DNA from: Acanthosepion pharaonis
Lineage: Eukaryota; Mollusca; Cephalopoda; Sepiida; Sepiidae
DNA: 64,000 bases
Direction of reading: 5' to 3'
NCBI GenBank assembly: GCA_903632075.3
Contig: CAHIKZ030003329.1
Coordinates: 21,001 to 85,000 of the forward strand
Shown here: positions 53,351 to 64,000 of the stretch, one piece after another
Numbering within the stretch: position 1 is the stretch's first letter
Layout of the letters: each line of letters begins with the position of its first letter
The notes under the pieces: generated by a model
What the model was told of the DNA's origin: nothing
Databases searched by the model: none
The model's input: the letters and a program-made list of their open reading frames with translations, nothing else
Made by a program: the position numbers and the translations under genes

Positions 53351-54177
53351 AAAGAAATTTTGTTTTGGAGCCGTTCAAATTTTACTATTTTGCTTATTTT
53401 AGAACCTTTGCTCTCCATTCCCATTTTTTTTTTTTCTTCACGTCACTTAAGAACATCTTCGTTGGTATCGAAGTCTTCATCAGGAGATTGACTCTGAGAT
53501 CAGCTATGTTTTCCAGCGAGATGCATTATTACCACTAACCCATGGTGAAACCAGCAGAGCTTGTTAATTTTCCATCATAGTGTAAGGATGGGGATCAAAC
53601 CAAAGCACAGCATGATTAAATATCCCTTTATTCAAAACTTACTTGTCACTGCTCATGAACATATAGATATATATCAGAGACGTACTGCCTAGGGAGGCAA
53701 GATAGGTAGTGCCTTCCCTGAATAAAATAGATCAGCAGCTACATTTTCCTTCGGTGGCACAATATTTGCCTAATCCAACAAAATTATGAAGGTTACTCTG
53801 ATGATTATGCATAAAATGCAAAATACTTTTTTTAGATGTACTACATAAAGGTCACAGGCTGCTCAACCTGAGTAATTACTACTGACGATATGTGCCTTAT
53901 ATATATATATATATATATATAATCATCCACAGACTGTTTCGCTGTATCACAGCTCCTCAATATGGATACCTAGGCTATCGAAGCTCGGCAGAGAGAGAGG
54001 CGAATTTTTGCGCATTTATTTTTTCATAAACACCCCAGTGACCTCGAGGATTCAATCTGTGGGGAGAGTCTTGCATTATTAGCAGTAATAATCACTGTTT
54101 ACAAATATGCGCTTTTTCCCCACAATGTTCAACCGAATTAATTTATTTTCGGGAGCTAATATCGTCATAATATACAC

Positions 54178-54240
<63 letters not shown>

Positions 54241-54689
54241 CTGTTTTGGAGAGGATTTTTTTAACGTAGCAGAAATAGAAAATTCTGAGAAATTAAAACA
54301 AACTGAAAAGTCTGAATTTGTAAATAAATAATTTTTAATTCAATTTTCCTTGAAAAAAATGTTTTTTCAAAAGTTTCTCTAAAATATCCGGTTCTTGTTA
54401 TTTTCTTGCATATGAAGCAATAAACAAATGCACTTTTTGCATAACAGAGAAGTTATAGCACTTCTTGGTGTCTGCCATCATTACGATTCATTAATTTTTC
54501 AGTTTCCTCCATTTCTCTTCTGTCGAATTATATTATTCCTTTATTTACTCTATTCATTGTCAATTGCCATTCTATAGAAAACAATGACACTCAAAAAGAT
54601 ACAAAATGGCCAATATTTGGTGGGGGGGAGACAACGATTTCACACTGTATATGAAGTTGCATAGTATCAGCCTAAAATGACCGGAATTT
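53351..54689. other. Non-coding with (TA)n runs
   Basis: TA runs at 53899-53921 and 54186-54238, the latter long and pure; a G-run at 54620. Nothing else recognised. Confidence 0.45.
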
Positions 54690-54960
54690 TTTTTTTTTAG
54701 TCATTTCACCTCAAGGAAGGCGGGAATGCTACTAGAACACAGGAGATTACAGAGATTGAAAGAGAAGATTGAGAATTTAGGAAAGGATGAACGGGATTCA
54801 AGATGATAGATGACGACGATTGACGTTACATTTTAAATTTTTGAAGATTGTATTTACCAAGGAATAAAGGGGTTTCGGAAGATACGAACAGTAACGTGGC
54901 ACGTATTAAAAGTACAAGTCGAATTTGCTGTCACGGACAGGCGGGCTGCTATTAATAGGA
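54690..54960 (-). pseudogene. LINE-A 3' end
   Basis: T-run at 54689-54699, then AGTCATTTCACCTCAAGGAA (inverted 3' terminus) and the decayed 3' UTR/ORF end. Confidence 0.65.
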
Positions 54961-55009
54961 ACGTTAAGATTTTGTGAAAAATTTCATACACTGTTTACAA
55001 TTTGCTACA

Positions 55010-55200
55010 ATTTCACTACAAAAATGTATTGTGGGATTTTCTTTTCCCAAAAATGTATTTTTATAGGTCAACTTTGCACTGATTGTCATTTTGCTATAAA
55101 AATGACCTGTTGATTTATTTGGGTGGGGAGCACACTATTTGCCTATATTTGGAACCTTAACACGTGCTACCATCCGATGATCGTTTGAGGCGTTAAACTG
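55010..55200 (-). repeat. X repeat fragment
   Basis: The GGGGAGCACACTATTTGCCT and GGAACCTTAACACGTGCTAC blocks match the inverted X head at 50186-50232. Only that part is preserved. Confidence 0.55.
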
Positions 55201-55259
55201 GTACTCTTCGATGCTGATTCTTCTGTCTACACTATTTGCCGTCATTTTATCTCTCTCAG

Positions 55260-55400
55260 TTTATATATATATATATATCTTTTGAGAGAGGGTAAAGAGA
55301 GAGCTGGGAAGAAGGAAAGAGGATACGTAAAAACAGGAAAGTTTGAATAACTTGCGGCATATTATATTTCACTCAAGTTCACTTGCTAATTTGTCAGTTA

Positions 55401-55461
<61 letters not shown>

Positions 55462-55522
55462 TATATATATATAAACTTAAGTGAAATATATTTATATATA
55501 TATATATATAAACTTGAAAATT

Positions 55523-55558
<36 letters not shown>

Positions 55559-55860
55559 TGAGAGAATATATACACATATATATATATAAATTGAGTGAAA
55601 AACATATATATATAAACTGTAGTGAATTTTACACACATATATATATATATAAACTCACTCATACATTTATATATACATACATATATATATAAATAAACTT
55701 AGAAAAATATATATATATATATATATATATACTTTTCAACTTTGAAATACATATATATATACACTATAAAGTATATAATATATGTATACTATAAAGACAT
55801 ATACATGTATATACTATATGTATTCTTTGAAATAAATATATATATATATATATATAAACT
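55260..55860 (+). repeat. Complex (TA)n array with regularly spaced spacers
   Basis: After a TA run at 55261-55280, TA runs of 10-60 bp from 55407 alternate with short spacers of the type AAACTTGAGTGAAA (55475, 55511, 55553, 55590, 55613, 55652). The 80-codon Tyr/Ile minus ORF is an artefact. Confidence 0.85.
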
Positions 55861-56332
55861 GTTTAATCGAAATAACAAAACTTATCCGAAATATAGTATA
55901 CCATAGTTATTTAAAGTTTTCCTTTTTTATGCCTCCTCTTTTCTTTCCTCCCAGATTTCTCTCTCTCTCTCTCTCGACCCTCTCTCAAAAAGTAAATATA
56001 TATATATATATATATAGTTGAAGTAATGTGCGTACGATAGAGGATATAATTAATTTTAGAGTATTCCTGAAAGTAATCAATATGTCATTAAAATATGTGC
56101 AAATTTTTGTCGGTAATGTAGAGAAAGATCAAAGTATAAGCAAAAATTCCTCTGTCGTACTTTTGAATTAAAAAAAATATCCATATATTCCCTTTCCACA
56201 CTTTTAGTTAAATATTTAATGGTAGCTTCTAAATTGATTTTATGAAGAAAGAAAATAAAAGACATATTTCAAGCAGACCTTCTCATTACATCGCAGATCA
56301 GAACAAATTTCTCTCTACGCACTTCTCTCTCT
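55861..56332. other. Non-coding; short (CT)n and (TA)n
   Basis: A CT run near 55962-55976 and a TA run near 55996-56017. No gene seen. Confidence 0.4.
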
Positions 56333-56336
56333 CGTG

Positions 56337-56378
<42 letters not shown>

Positions 56379-56600
56379 TTTCTATCTCTATCACTCAGTA
56401 TGTTCATTCTCTCTATGTACATTCTTCCTTTCTCTCTATCTCTCTATGTTCATTCTCTCTTTCTCTCTGTCTCTCTATGTTCATTCTCTATTCTCATTAA
56501 TGAATTTTTTTTCTTTCTTTCTCTATGTTCATTCTTTCTTTCTCTCTCACTTAATGTCCCTTCTTTCCCCTTCCCTTCCCCCTTTCCCTTCCCCTTTTGA
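56333..56600 (+). repeat. (TA)n followed by a degenerate CT-rich repeat
   Basis: (TA)n to 56378, then units of TCTCTATGTTCATTCTCTCT (roughly 20-40 bp spacing) and CCTTCCC text. Pyrimidine-rich on the plus strand. Confidence 0.85.
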
Positions 56601-57582
56601 TCACTATGTATTACTTTCTCTCTCTATTTTTCAATACGCCTAAAACTAAAAGATATGTTCACTAAATATTGAGTCTCTTCAAACAAATGGGAGGTACAGT
56701 CGTGCATTTCTAAAGAAAATACACACCTATCATTGTCTATCCATTTATTTTTATATTCAGAAGTATCATGAATGAGAAATACTGTTGAACTCGAGGCAAT
56801 TTTAACGCGTATAGATCACATAATTCTCATCATCTCGTATTGTTCATTTTTTTTGTATAGATGTGCGCATGCGTACGCTGTGTATCTAACCCAAAATATC
56901 GTCCGTGTCAATCATTATTCATACTAACACATTGACCTCGCTTAAAAATGAACCCAACGCGCTCACTTGCCAGCTTCTTGTAATTAGTGCATCTGTTAAA
57001 CTTTCGAATCAAAATGCCCGTCTGTTTACCAATCTACTCCCTTTGTCTGCAAACCGGTCGGATATTTGATTGTTTGCCAATCAAACCGTCCTTTCGTCTG
57101 CTAACCATTGTGTGGTCAGGATGTCAAACACCACTGTCCAGAAAGAAATTACAGCTTAGTCCTTGTCCAAAAAGAAGGAAATTGTAGTAAATCCTGATTA
57201 CCATTATCCAATTGTCCTTCCCTATACTGCGATACCGGTATATGTATATTTATTATTAGATACAAATTGAATGGGTGCTTAAAATGAAACCTATAATAAT
57301 ATTAAAACTGGAGGTTAATTTCGCCATAAGAGATTGATGCAAATATATCAGTTACAACAAAGAGCTTACTAAGTAACATTTTTAAATACCATGTCTGTTC
57401 AGAACCCACATGACCACCACTCACCACCGCTTCCTTTACTTTTAGATTTATGAATAGCCATGACTTTCTAAGGAAAGATAGTGGAGTAGTTCTCCGTTGG
57501 CTTCTTGACGGTTTTTATTCGAAGTTATCTGCCTCCTCGACGTAAGTCGCGATTACCACGTCCGACCTGTTATTTAACAGTA
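56601..57582. other. Non-coding, nothing recognised
   Basis: GCGCATGCG near 56865. The 66-codon ORF at 56987 has no recognised domain. Confidence 0.35.
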
Positions 57583-57710
57583 TTTTTTTAATCAATTCAC
57601 TCCAAGCAAGGTGATAATGCTAGTAAGACGCAGAGGGTTACTGGGAGTGAAAGAGAATGAAAAGACTTTAGAATGAAACGTAAACCCAATCCTAAACAAG
57701 AAAAAAATTA
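57583..57710 (-). pseudogene. LINE-A 3' end scrap
   Basis: AATCAATTCACTCCAAGCAA after a T-run is the inverted 3' terminus; only the 3' UTR and a few codons remain. Confidence 0.6.
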
Positions 57711-57754
57711 ACCACTACTCTTGTTTAAAAGACTCTATGAAAGTATCTGAACTG

Positions 57755-57960
57755 GGCGATGTGTAAACTCCAGGGCTACAGTATTGCTGGACGTTTGTTT
57801 GATTTAATCGAATCGTTCCTGTAAAATCGTGAAATGAAGTTCGTTTTGAAAAAAACTCGCTTCCAGATCCTTTCACACGAACACAGGTCTCCCCCAAAGC
57901 TCTATCCTGGGCTCTACGCTGTTTCTGATCTTCATCCTTTCTACCTATCTGTTCCTATTA
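57755..57960 (+). pseudogene. LINE-A RT core fragment, opposite strand to neighbours
   Basis: The plus strand reads CKLQGYSIAGRLFDLIESFL, a stop, NREMKFVLK and, after a shift, a decayed SPPKLYPGLYAVSDL for the SSILGPTLFLIF region. It corresponds to the minus-strand copy ending at 59587, so the two are inverted relative to each other about 1.6 kb apart. Confidence 0.75.
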
Positions 57961-58069
57961 TATATTTATTGAATACTAGAGTGAATGCGATATTACATTG
58001 AATATTAGAGAATTATGACGTTAGACTAATTAACAGTTAGGCATAACTCTACTTATTATTCTATGTATC

Positions 58070-58239
58070 GTGTCCTTTCAGGATGTTGACGATCGCGGCT
58101 CTCCACAATTTCCTATCCTTTGTAGTGCTTAATAAATTTTGTCTTTTTGTTATCTCTCTTAAAACTTTTTCCGTCACCCATTTACTCAAAATTGCTGTTT
58201 TCCTTTGATCCTCTTACCTTCAATTTGTCTTGTGACATT
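58070..58239 (-). pseudogene. LINE-B 3' fragment
   Basis: Minus-strand text around TTGTGGAGAGCCGCGATCGT (WRAAIV) and an upstream Lys-rich block correspond to the last ~55 codons of the family. Confidence 0.6.
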
Positions 58240-59590
58240 TTTGTATCATTTCACCCCAGGCAAGGTGGGAATGTTACTAGTATGCAGGGGGTTACAAAGA
58301 GTTACGGTGAGATAAAGGGTATAGGGTAACTGAGGAAAGGATAAAAGCTAAACAGGGTTCGAGAAGATAGAAGATGGCGATCAACGTTGCATTTAAATTT
58401 TTGAAGTTTGTAGTTATCAGGGAAGCAAGGAAACGGAAGGGATTTCCACAGGTGGGATGTGTGAGAAAAGAAAATGACGGAGTAGAAGTGGCGGTTACAT
58501 TAAACTAAGTCAACAGTAAAAGGGTGGGACCTAGTTGCCAATCTAGTCACATGCTTAAACTCACGTGGTCCGGGCACCAGGGCAAAAAAAGCTCGTCAGA
58601 ACAGTGGCCATGAAAATATTTGTAGAAATGAGAGGGAAGCCCCGTCTTGTCGGTGAGAAAGTGACTGAAGTCGAGATACCAAGTCAGGATTGATTACATT
58701 GCAGGTCCTTCTTTGGATTTTGTCAAGAACCTCAAGATGAGTAGCAGGAGCATCTAACCAGATATGACAACAGTATTTAGTTTACGGACGAATCGTAGAT
58801 TTGTAAATATGCAAGTAGGACTCTGACGAGAAAAATCTTTTAACATGACAAAGTGTTATACCATAATACCTATTCTATTGTAATAGACTCTCCCACAGAT
58901 AATAAGTAGTAGTAGCAGTGGCCAGTTGGGCTCAGTGGTGTTGAGTGAGTCAGTCGATGTCGGACATTGAAGTATCAACCATCACAACTAGATTGCTGCG
59001 TCATTAACTCTTATTTCAAGTTCCTAACGTTTTGTACGTCGAACCTAATTTAGGACGACTTATTGAAATACAAGCCTCCACTGTGAAAACTACTCTACAA
59101 CACAAAGTGGACAACTTTCCTTGTAGTAAATGCAGCTATTAATTCGATGTAAGCGTTCCACTTCAAGTCAGTTGATCACGTGTGACCATGACGGTGCAGT
59201 GTGTTGTTCTCCATGAGTCTAGCATCAGCCATGCAGATGGTGGACAGGAAAGTCTCTTACTGGTGGTTAAATTAGAACAATTTCGTTTTGAAAGCATTAA
59301 CATTTATTGAGGTAGGAGTAAATGGTAATGTCATGAGCATAAATATCGACTTGGGAACTGATGACATCAGGATGATCATTGATGAAGATCAGAAACAGCG
59401 TAGGACCCAGGATAGAGCTTTGGGGGAGACCTGTGTTCGTGTGAAAGGATCTGAAAGCGAGTCCTTTCAAAACGAACTTCATTTCACGATTTGACAGGAA
59501 CGGTTCGATTAAATCAAACAAACGTGCAGCAATACCGTAGCCCTGGAGTTTACATAGAAGACCGACGTGCCAAACAATAATACACAATAA
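58240..59590 (-). pseudogene. LINE-A, longest copy: RT core to 3' end, with a MITE inside
   Basis: Reads right to left from about 59590. The first 96 codons stay open: LLCKLQGYGIAARLFDLIEP, NREMKFVLKGLAFRSFHTNT, GLPQSSILGPTLFLIFINDH, then the catalytic box as YAHD (59330-59341), where active enzymes have YADD. The frame decays into the connection region (YLHIYKSTIRP near 58800), is interrupted by MITE-T at 58854-59118, and continues through WLDAPATHLEVLDKIQRR, LVSRLQSLSHRQDGASLSF and HPFTVDLV to the 3' terminus (plus strand TATCATTTCACCCCAGGCAA at about 58246). It lacks the endonuclease half, so it is a 5'-truncated insertion; the mutated catalytic Asp, stops and indels make it inactive. Confidence 0.85.
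58854..59118. mobile_element. MITE-T copy 2, inserted in LINE-A
   Basis: Starts TGTTATACCATAATACCTAT and matches 36582-36875 in opposite orientation (ACTCTCCCACAGATAATAAG, CCTAACGTTTTGTACGTCGA, CAAGCCTCCACTGTGAAAAC). The far terminal repeat is missing. LINE-A reading resumes on each side, which places the insertion after the LINE. Confidence 0.7.
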
Positions 59591-60236
59591 ATATTATTCA
59601 TTATGTTACCATTATTATCATTATTGTTTTATTTTTGTATCGATTTTCTCTCATCGGCTTGCTATATCTATATAGAAGTATTGAGAAAAATAGTTAAGCT
59701 AAGTGAAAGAAAAGGTTGAATTTACTGCGTTTTTATTTTACTTCTTATAATCTAAACACAAGTTATAAATCTTGCCTACCAAATGTAAGGTTCTACAGAA
59801 AATATTTCCTGTTAAGATGTTGAATTCTCCATCAGTATTTATTGCCAGTCAGAATTAACAGGATGTTAAAACAGTTTTTATTGTAGATCTTTAAAAGGGG
59901 CCATTTTTAAAGTAGATTGTATTGGGGAAAAAGGTTCAACTTTGACATTATGCACGGCAAAATATGACAAATGCGTTAACAACATTATTGAATTTTTCTT
60001 AGTAAAAATGTTTGTTTTGTCTGATCAACTCGTTCAACATTGTCAACACAGAAAACAAAAACCAAAGAGAACGAAAAAAGTTACCAATGGTTGAATTAGG
60101 GTTGAAATTGCATTTTTTACAGGTTCGAGGTCTAGGTGTTGAGCCCTGATAAAACCAAGTTTTAAAAATCCAGAGGAGTATAGAGACCACAGTTCTTAAG
60201 TCTCATAGACTCTGCTGAGGAATATGCGGTATTTAC
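59591..60236. other. Non-coding, nothing recognised
   Basis: AT-rich spacer. Confidence 0.35.
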
Positions 60237-60515
60237 TCTGTCACCCCTCTTGGACGAGATGTGACACAAGGTCTTTTTTTTACGTGGGGACCCGAGCGCG
60301 TACGCCAAGGACAAGGACAAAAATTGCTTTCAGCCCCCGCAACCGACGGTTGCCTGGCCTCGGTGCGAGCACCAATCCCTCCCTCTGGTGCAATGGACCT
60401 TGGGCAGCTGTTCCCCAGGGCTGGGCACCTCTCAGTATTATTTTTCTTCAGTTGTCCCTCTGTTCTTTGACACTCTACCCAAAGACGCAACTGAGAGATG
60501 TTAGAAACTCCTCCA
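60237..60515 (+). repeat. Module M2, copy 2
   Basis: Same block order as 31430-31735, from GATGTGACACAAGGTC through TCGGTGCGAGCACCAATCCC and CAGGGCTGGGCACCTCTCAG to GCAACTGAGAGATG, with a short deletion relative to the first. The 146-codon minus ORF across it is incidental. Confidence 0.75.
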
Positions 60516-60904
60516 AGAATTTTTTTATGCTGACGAATATGCAGGCCCCCATCTGACAAAACACTGGGTATTATTGCTGTTGTTACCGTCGTCTTTTCCA
60601 GAACGGACCTGTCAGCACCATGCCCAAAACGGTTTTGAATCCAGAGTTGTCCTTTTCTTAGACTGGCTGCCAACCAAACCTGAAAGAAACCATTCTGCCC
60701 TACTATTTAACTCCATAACTGGCATGAATTGTGTTTTAAAGCATCGGAATTGATCAGTGATAATTTTAGAGTTTTGGATTTTGGTCAAATAAAGTTACTT
60801 GGAAAAAAATGCTGAAACCACCTTTGGCAATTGTTGAATATTGATTTATTTCTACTTTGCGCTTCCTGCGTGTAGTTGAAATAGCTTTGACGCTTGGGTT
60901 AAAT
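60516..60904. other. Spacer
   Basis: Nothing recognised apart from a short CTGCCCTACTATTTAA echo of repeat D near 60697. Confidence 0.35.
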
Positions 60905-61310
60905 TAATTTTTTAAGCATTTATACCCCTAGTAAGGCGAGGGAAGCCATTCACTGTTAATAAGGGGTTATAGAGGAATTTAAAGCAGTAAGATATATGAA
61001 ACTATTCAGTAGAAGAGATTTTACATTTAACAGTTTCAACAGTGAAAGGGTGAAATGGGATGCCAGCCTCGTAGGGCGCTTGAATTAAAGGGAAATTCTG
61101 GGAACCTTGAAAGCAACTCATCGGAGAATTACCATGAAAGTATTTGTAAAAGAGACACTGCTGAGAGGCGACAGCACGTCTGTGAGAGAGTGACTGTAGA
61201 CGAGATGCCAGATCAAGGCCAATTATATTGTATATCCGCCTCTGGATCTTATCAAGAACCCCGAGGCAAACAGAAGGGGCTCGAGACCATATATGGCAGC
61301 AATATTCCAT
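60905..61310 (-). pseudogene. LINE-A C-terminus and 3' end
   Basis: An open minus frame of 102 codons starts at 61310: MEYCCHIWSRAPSVCLGVLD, KIQRRIYNIIGLDLASRLQS, LSHRRAVASQQCLFYKYFHG, then IPFHPFTVETVKCK before a stop at 61002. The remaining ORF end and 3' UTR are decayed down to the inverted terminus near 60915. It overlaps in content with 37358-37812 and extends it upstream. 5'-truncated just after the RT thumb. Confidence 0.85.
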
Positions 61311-61387
61311 GAATGCAGGAAAATTGCCGGAGATTAAAAATTTGATCGAACATTATTATAACATTTGATACAAGAGATATGAGGGAA

Positions 61388-61612
61388 TAATAATAACAAT
61401 GATAATATTAATAATAATAACAACAACAATGATAATATTGATAATAATATTAATAATATTAATAATAATAATAACAACAACAATGATAATATTAATAATA
61501 ATAATAATAACAATGATAATATTATTGATAATGATAATAATAATATTAATAATAATAATAATAATAACAATGATGATAATAATAATAATAACATTAATAA
61601 TAATAATGGAGC
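61388..61612 (+). repeat. (AAT)n-type trinucleotide array
   Basis: AAT/ATA repeats with interspersed AAC and ATG in the pattern ACAACAATGATAATATTAAT. Open frames on both strands (Ile/Leu/Met-rich) are artefacts. Confidence 0.9.
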
Positions 61613-62104
61613 CGTAGACTGTCTTCAGTTGTGTACATGAATAAAGCATGTGAGGAAAAGTGTGTGATGAATAATAAATTAACATACTTTAAGTCACCTT
61701 AATAACGGAGAAGTTTGAAAAAAAAACGTTTATTTTATTGTCTATCCATTCGGCTGAGTATATTCATCTTGGTTACGATACTGAGAATGTTTCGGTCGCT
61801 GTATCCTACGACCTTTGCGTCTCAGTCATACTCGGTAATCTTCTCGTAACGTTGAACCAAATCTTTTATTCACTTCGCGCGGGGACATTGTTCTCATTCG
61901 TCTTTCAAATTCAAGGGAGATAACTCGTATCAGCTAATTACTTTAATCTACTTTCTATTCATGTGTTGTTTGCCCGTCTATTCACCTGAAACAGAGTATA
62001 AAAATTTAATATACTTCCTAACTGAGATATCGAATCAGAATTAACCAAATATTAGAAGTAACCAAGTATGTTTTAACGTACTCTCTAATCCATTAGGCTT
62101 CCTC
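61613..62104. other. Non-coding, nothing recognised
   Basis: A 61-codon ORF at 61738 shows no domain. Confidence 0.35.
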
Positions 62105-62190
62105 TGGGTACATCTCCGTGGTGTAATGTTTAGCAAGCTTATCTCGCTAGAATAATTAGGACTGATTATTTTGCTACATTGAAGCTACTC
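62105..62190 (+). repeat. SINE-II, truncated
   Basis: CGTGGTGTAATGTTTAGCAA and CTTATCTCGCTAGAA match the head of 14233-14390; the B-box region and the body are decayed. Confidence 0.55.
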
Positions 62191-62309
62191 TTAGAAAATA
62201 TCCATTAGGTCTTGTCTGTTATGGACAATCCAATGTAGTAATTTTAGAGCATTAAATCTAATGTCTATTCGAAGGTGTTTGATTTTTTATAGTAACCTTT
62301 CTTTAAAAT

Positions 62310-62885
62310 CAGAGCCGTTCGCATGGTGTTCAGCTCTAGGGCATGTCAGCTTACTAGCTTTTCAGAGCCTAACGTAGGCGCTGATTCTTTTATTCGTCTG
62401 ATCCTTCAGTATGACATTATTCCACAGGGATTGTTGATCACCTGTTTCATTTCCATAGATGATCAGCTATGCCTGATTTCAGTGTCTCTTCCTGAACTAT
62501 AGCCTTTCGAAGTTCTGCCACCCTGACTTCGAAATGGGTCACCGGTCTCCTCCGTGTCTTGTCACAACTGCATGGGATTGAATACATATAATTCTAGGTC
62601 GTGTTCTCTTCAGTGAAGGAGTTTAGTAAGGGAGAGATGTCTCTAAACGGTGGAACTGCTTTTGAATAGTGTCTTGATATTATACAGACCACAAACCTCT
62701 GGATCTTTTCAGATATACCACTTAGGAATGACAGAATGGGGCAGGCTGTTGTCCTCAACAAGCGACACCAGAGGAAAAATACAGTGGATGGTATTTGCTG
62801 ATACGTCATGTCCACATAGCATGAAAAAATGGAATGATAACAGTATAGCCCCGTAAAAAGGGGAATAAGATCAGTTTGCCCTGTA
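62310..62885 (-). pseudogene. Penelope-like element: RT linker and GIY-YIG endonuclease fragment
   Basis: Read right to left, the frame gives LSFLSGISEKIQRF and VPPFRDISPLLNSFTEENTT, the linker that follows the RT in Penelope-like retroelements. A stop follows, then YMYSIPCSCDK, the start of the GIY-YIG endonuclease (the Y-I-PC-C block). The next residues are already RRRPVTHFEVRVAELRKAIV and EETLKSGIADHLW, the conserved R-xxEH and SALAEH-type region. The intervening YIGETG segment is deleted, so the nuclease motif is broken. A frameshift near 62455 leads to QQSLWNNVILKDQTNK. Penelope-like elements are the one retroelement class with this nuclease, which supports the call. It is a fragment only. 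Confidence 0.75.
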
Positions 62886-63339
62886 GAAGGTCGGAGGGTG
62901 TAACGGCCGAAAAGCTGTTAGTGTAAGAATCAAGAGGAGTCTACGTGTAAGAAGGTGAACGTATATCATGATAATAATTCCTCGTCCGACATTAAATCTC
63001 TTTTTTGCGTGCAGAGAAGGGTTTTTTTCTTTTATTATTGGCGCTTACTTTTACAACAGAAACATGATCATGAACGAAGCTTTATGGATCATCAATTTGT
63101 ATATTATGGCTATCCAGAGATTTTTAAATACATTATCATAGTCACTTATTATACATTTCGTCCTGTGATCTTCAATTGGGTCTGTATATAATGGCCTTAG
63201 TTATCGTCTGCATCCAGCAAATCTTTTTAAGTGGATTTTCATCGTCATTAATCATGCAACAGTCGTTTTCCAAGTCTCCAAGGATTTGCATCGTTAAAAC
63301 TGTCGTTATAACAGGGGGAATAACAACATTTCTTCTTTT
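62886..63339. other. Non-coding, nothing recognised
   Basis: No matched repeat; overlapping ORFs at 62955 and 63176 lack domains. Confidence 0.35.
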
Positions 63340-63600
63340 ATATACTGTCTACGTTCAGGATATGGAAAATCCTAGCTCTTCACGACTTCTTTTGTTTCGC
63401 TTAGTAATTTTTCAGACGCTACCATCCTTCCTTGTTTTTTGTGGGGGGAGGGAGATGTATTGTTCGGTCATCCATTCGTTCAAATTCTTTAAATCCGTTA
63501 CTCGCTGTTTCTGCTTGCTTCCTCTGTTTTCAGTTTGTGACCTGAGCATTAAATTTTCAAGGCTTTCTTTTCTTATTAGGTACTGGTTAAAGTGTTAAAA
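63340..63600 (-). pseudogene. LINE-B tail fragment
   Basis: The minus strand reads RKESLENLMLRSQTENRGSK and RVTDLKNLNEWMTEQ, parallel to RKEGLENLILTGRIKGK and LKEVNDRTW of the first copy, then a decayed end. The 140-codon plus ORF is a shadow. Confidence 0.7.
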
Positions 63601-63606
63601 ATCCTA

Positions 63607-63893
63607 GTCAATCAGTTATGTGCCATGTGTGATACACGCGTAGGCGTTCATGTATCTTTCGATACATGACTGACGAGGCAGATTTTTTTCTCGCAGTAGG
63701 TTACCATTTCTTTCTGCAGTAGACCAGTTGCCATCCAAGGCTATAGAACCTGGTTTGTCCTGCAATTTACCCATAGCTGGGGGGAGAGAAGAAGAGAATT
63801 CATACCTTTCCCAAGAGTATTAGCACGTAAGTGAATGTAATGGATTCGACTGGAATTCGAACTCGGCTCTCCGATTCCTCAATCCTAACACAA
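63607..63893 (-). repeat. SINE-I copy 3, inverted
   Basis: The plus strand reads ATGTATCTTTCGATACATGA, GTAGGTTACCATTTCTTTCT and GACTGGAATTCGAACTCGGC: inverted body and B box of SINE-I in the same order as at 22048-22335. Confidence 0.8.
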
Positions 63894-64000
63894 ATCTTAG
63901 AGATTTATTAAATGAAAGATCTGTAAAGAAAACCTTAAACGTTTGTCTCTGTCTCGTATGTCTAAGCTTTGTATTGTACAAGTGTGAAGCACCTAGTAAG

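Noticed and set aside
60233..60673. 146-codon minus ORF
   Set aside because: It covers module M2, which recurs at 31430 without an equivalent open frame.
61334..61685. Leu- and Ile-rich ORFs of 86-109 codons
   Set aside because: Translations of an (AAT)n array.

Overview
The window looks like intergenic or intronic DNA of an animal, most likely a mollusc and probably a cephalopod of the octopus type. It is AT-rich and dense in (TA)n and (TC)n microsatellites. Nearly every protein-like signal is a broken piece of a transposable element. The octopus placement rests on my general knowledge of its repeat landscape (Jockey/CR1-like and RTE-like LINEs, tRNA-derived SINEs, Penelope, mariner/Tc1, hAT) and was not checked by search. 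I see no complete host gene. The one plausible host exon is at 4376-4529: an ATG, a signal-peptide-like stretch and a consensus splice donor, preceded by a diverged duplicate of its own upstream region.

Layout. 0-5 kb: RTE-like LINE fragment, tRNA-derived SINE, a tail-repeat element, the duplicated region and the candidate exon. 5-10 kb: a mariner remnant with both terminal repeats, an LTR-like element carrying three copies of a ~225-bp module, and a (TA)n-bracketed hairpin element. 9-20 kb: LINE fragments on both strands, a CT minisatellite, several MITEs, the first 5S-tRNA SINE, and a short Tc1-like element abutting a hairpin element. 20-31 kb: SINEs, a hAT MITE, a T/G homopolymer block, a hAT-type (ZMYM1-like) transposase pseudogene, and an RTE-like LINE split by a solo LTR with a 5-bp target duplication. 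31-45 kb: more 5S SINEs, CT-rich arrays, a TA-flanked MITE, a LINE RT split exactly by a small Helitron, and a large inverted repeat wrapped around the module. 45-50 kb: two large minisatellites whose ORFs (up to 687 codons) are repeat artefacts. 50-64 kb: LINE-A copies (one with a mutated YADD box and a MITE inside), complex (TA)n arrays, a second module variant, and a Penelope GIY-YIG fragment that has lost its YIG part.

Family names used below. LINE-A: Jockey/CR1-like, 3' end reading GGGGTGAAATGATT plus an A-tract. LINE-B: RTE-like. LINE-C: a third non-LTR family. SINE-I and SINE-II: two tRNA-like heads. 5S-SINE: a 5S rRNA head plus tRNA-like part plus shared tail. X: a repeat sharing that tail. 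Module M: the CACAAGGCCGAA unit found in several unrelated architectures.

No operon-like or pathway logic connects these pieces. The organisation is nested insertion, and several nests are clear enough to order in time. The most unusual features are the reuse of module M across different element types, the (TA)n-bracketed hairpin elements, the chimeric 5S-tRNA SINEs, and the fact that every large polypyrimidine array lies on the same strand.
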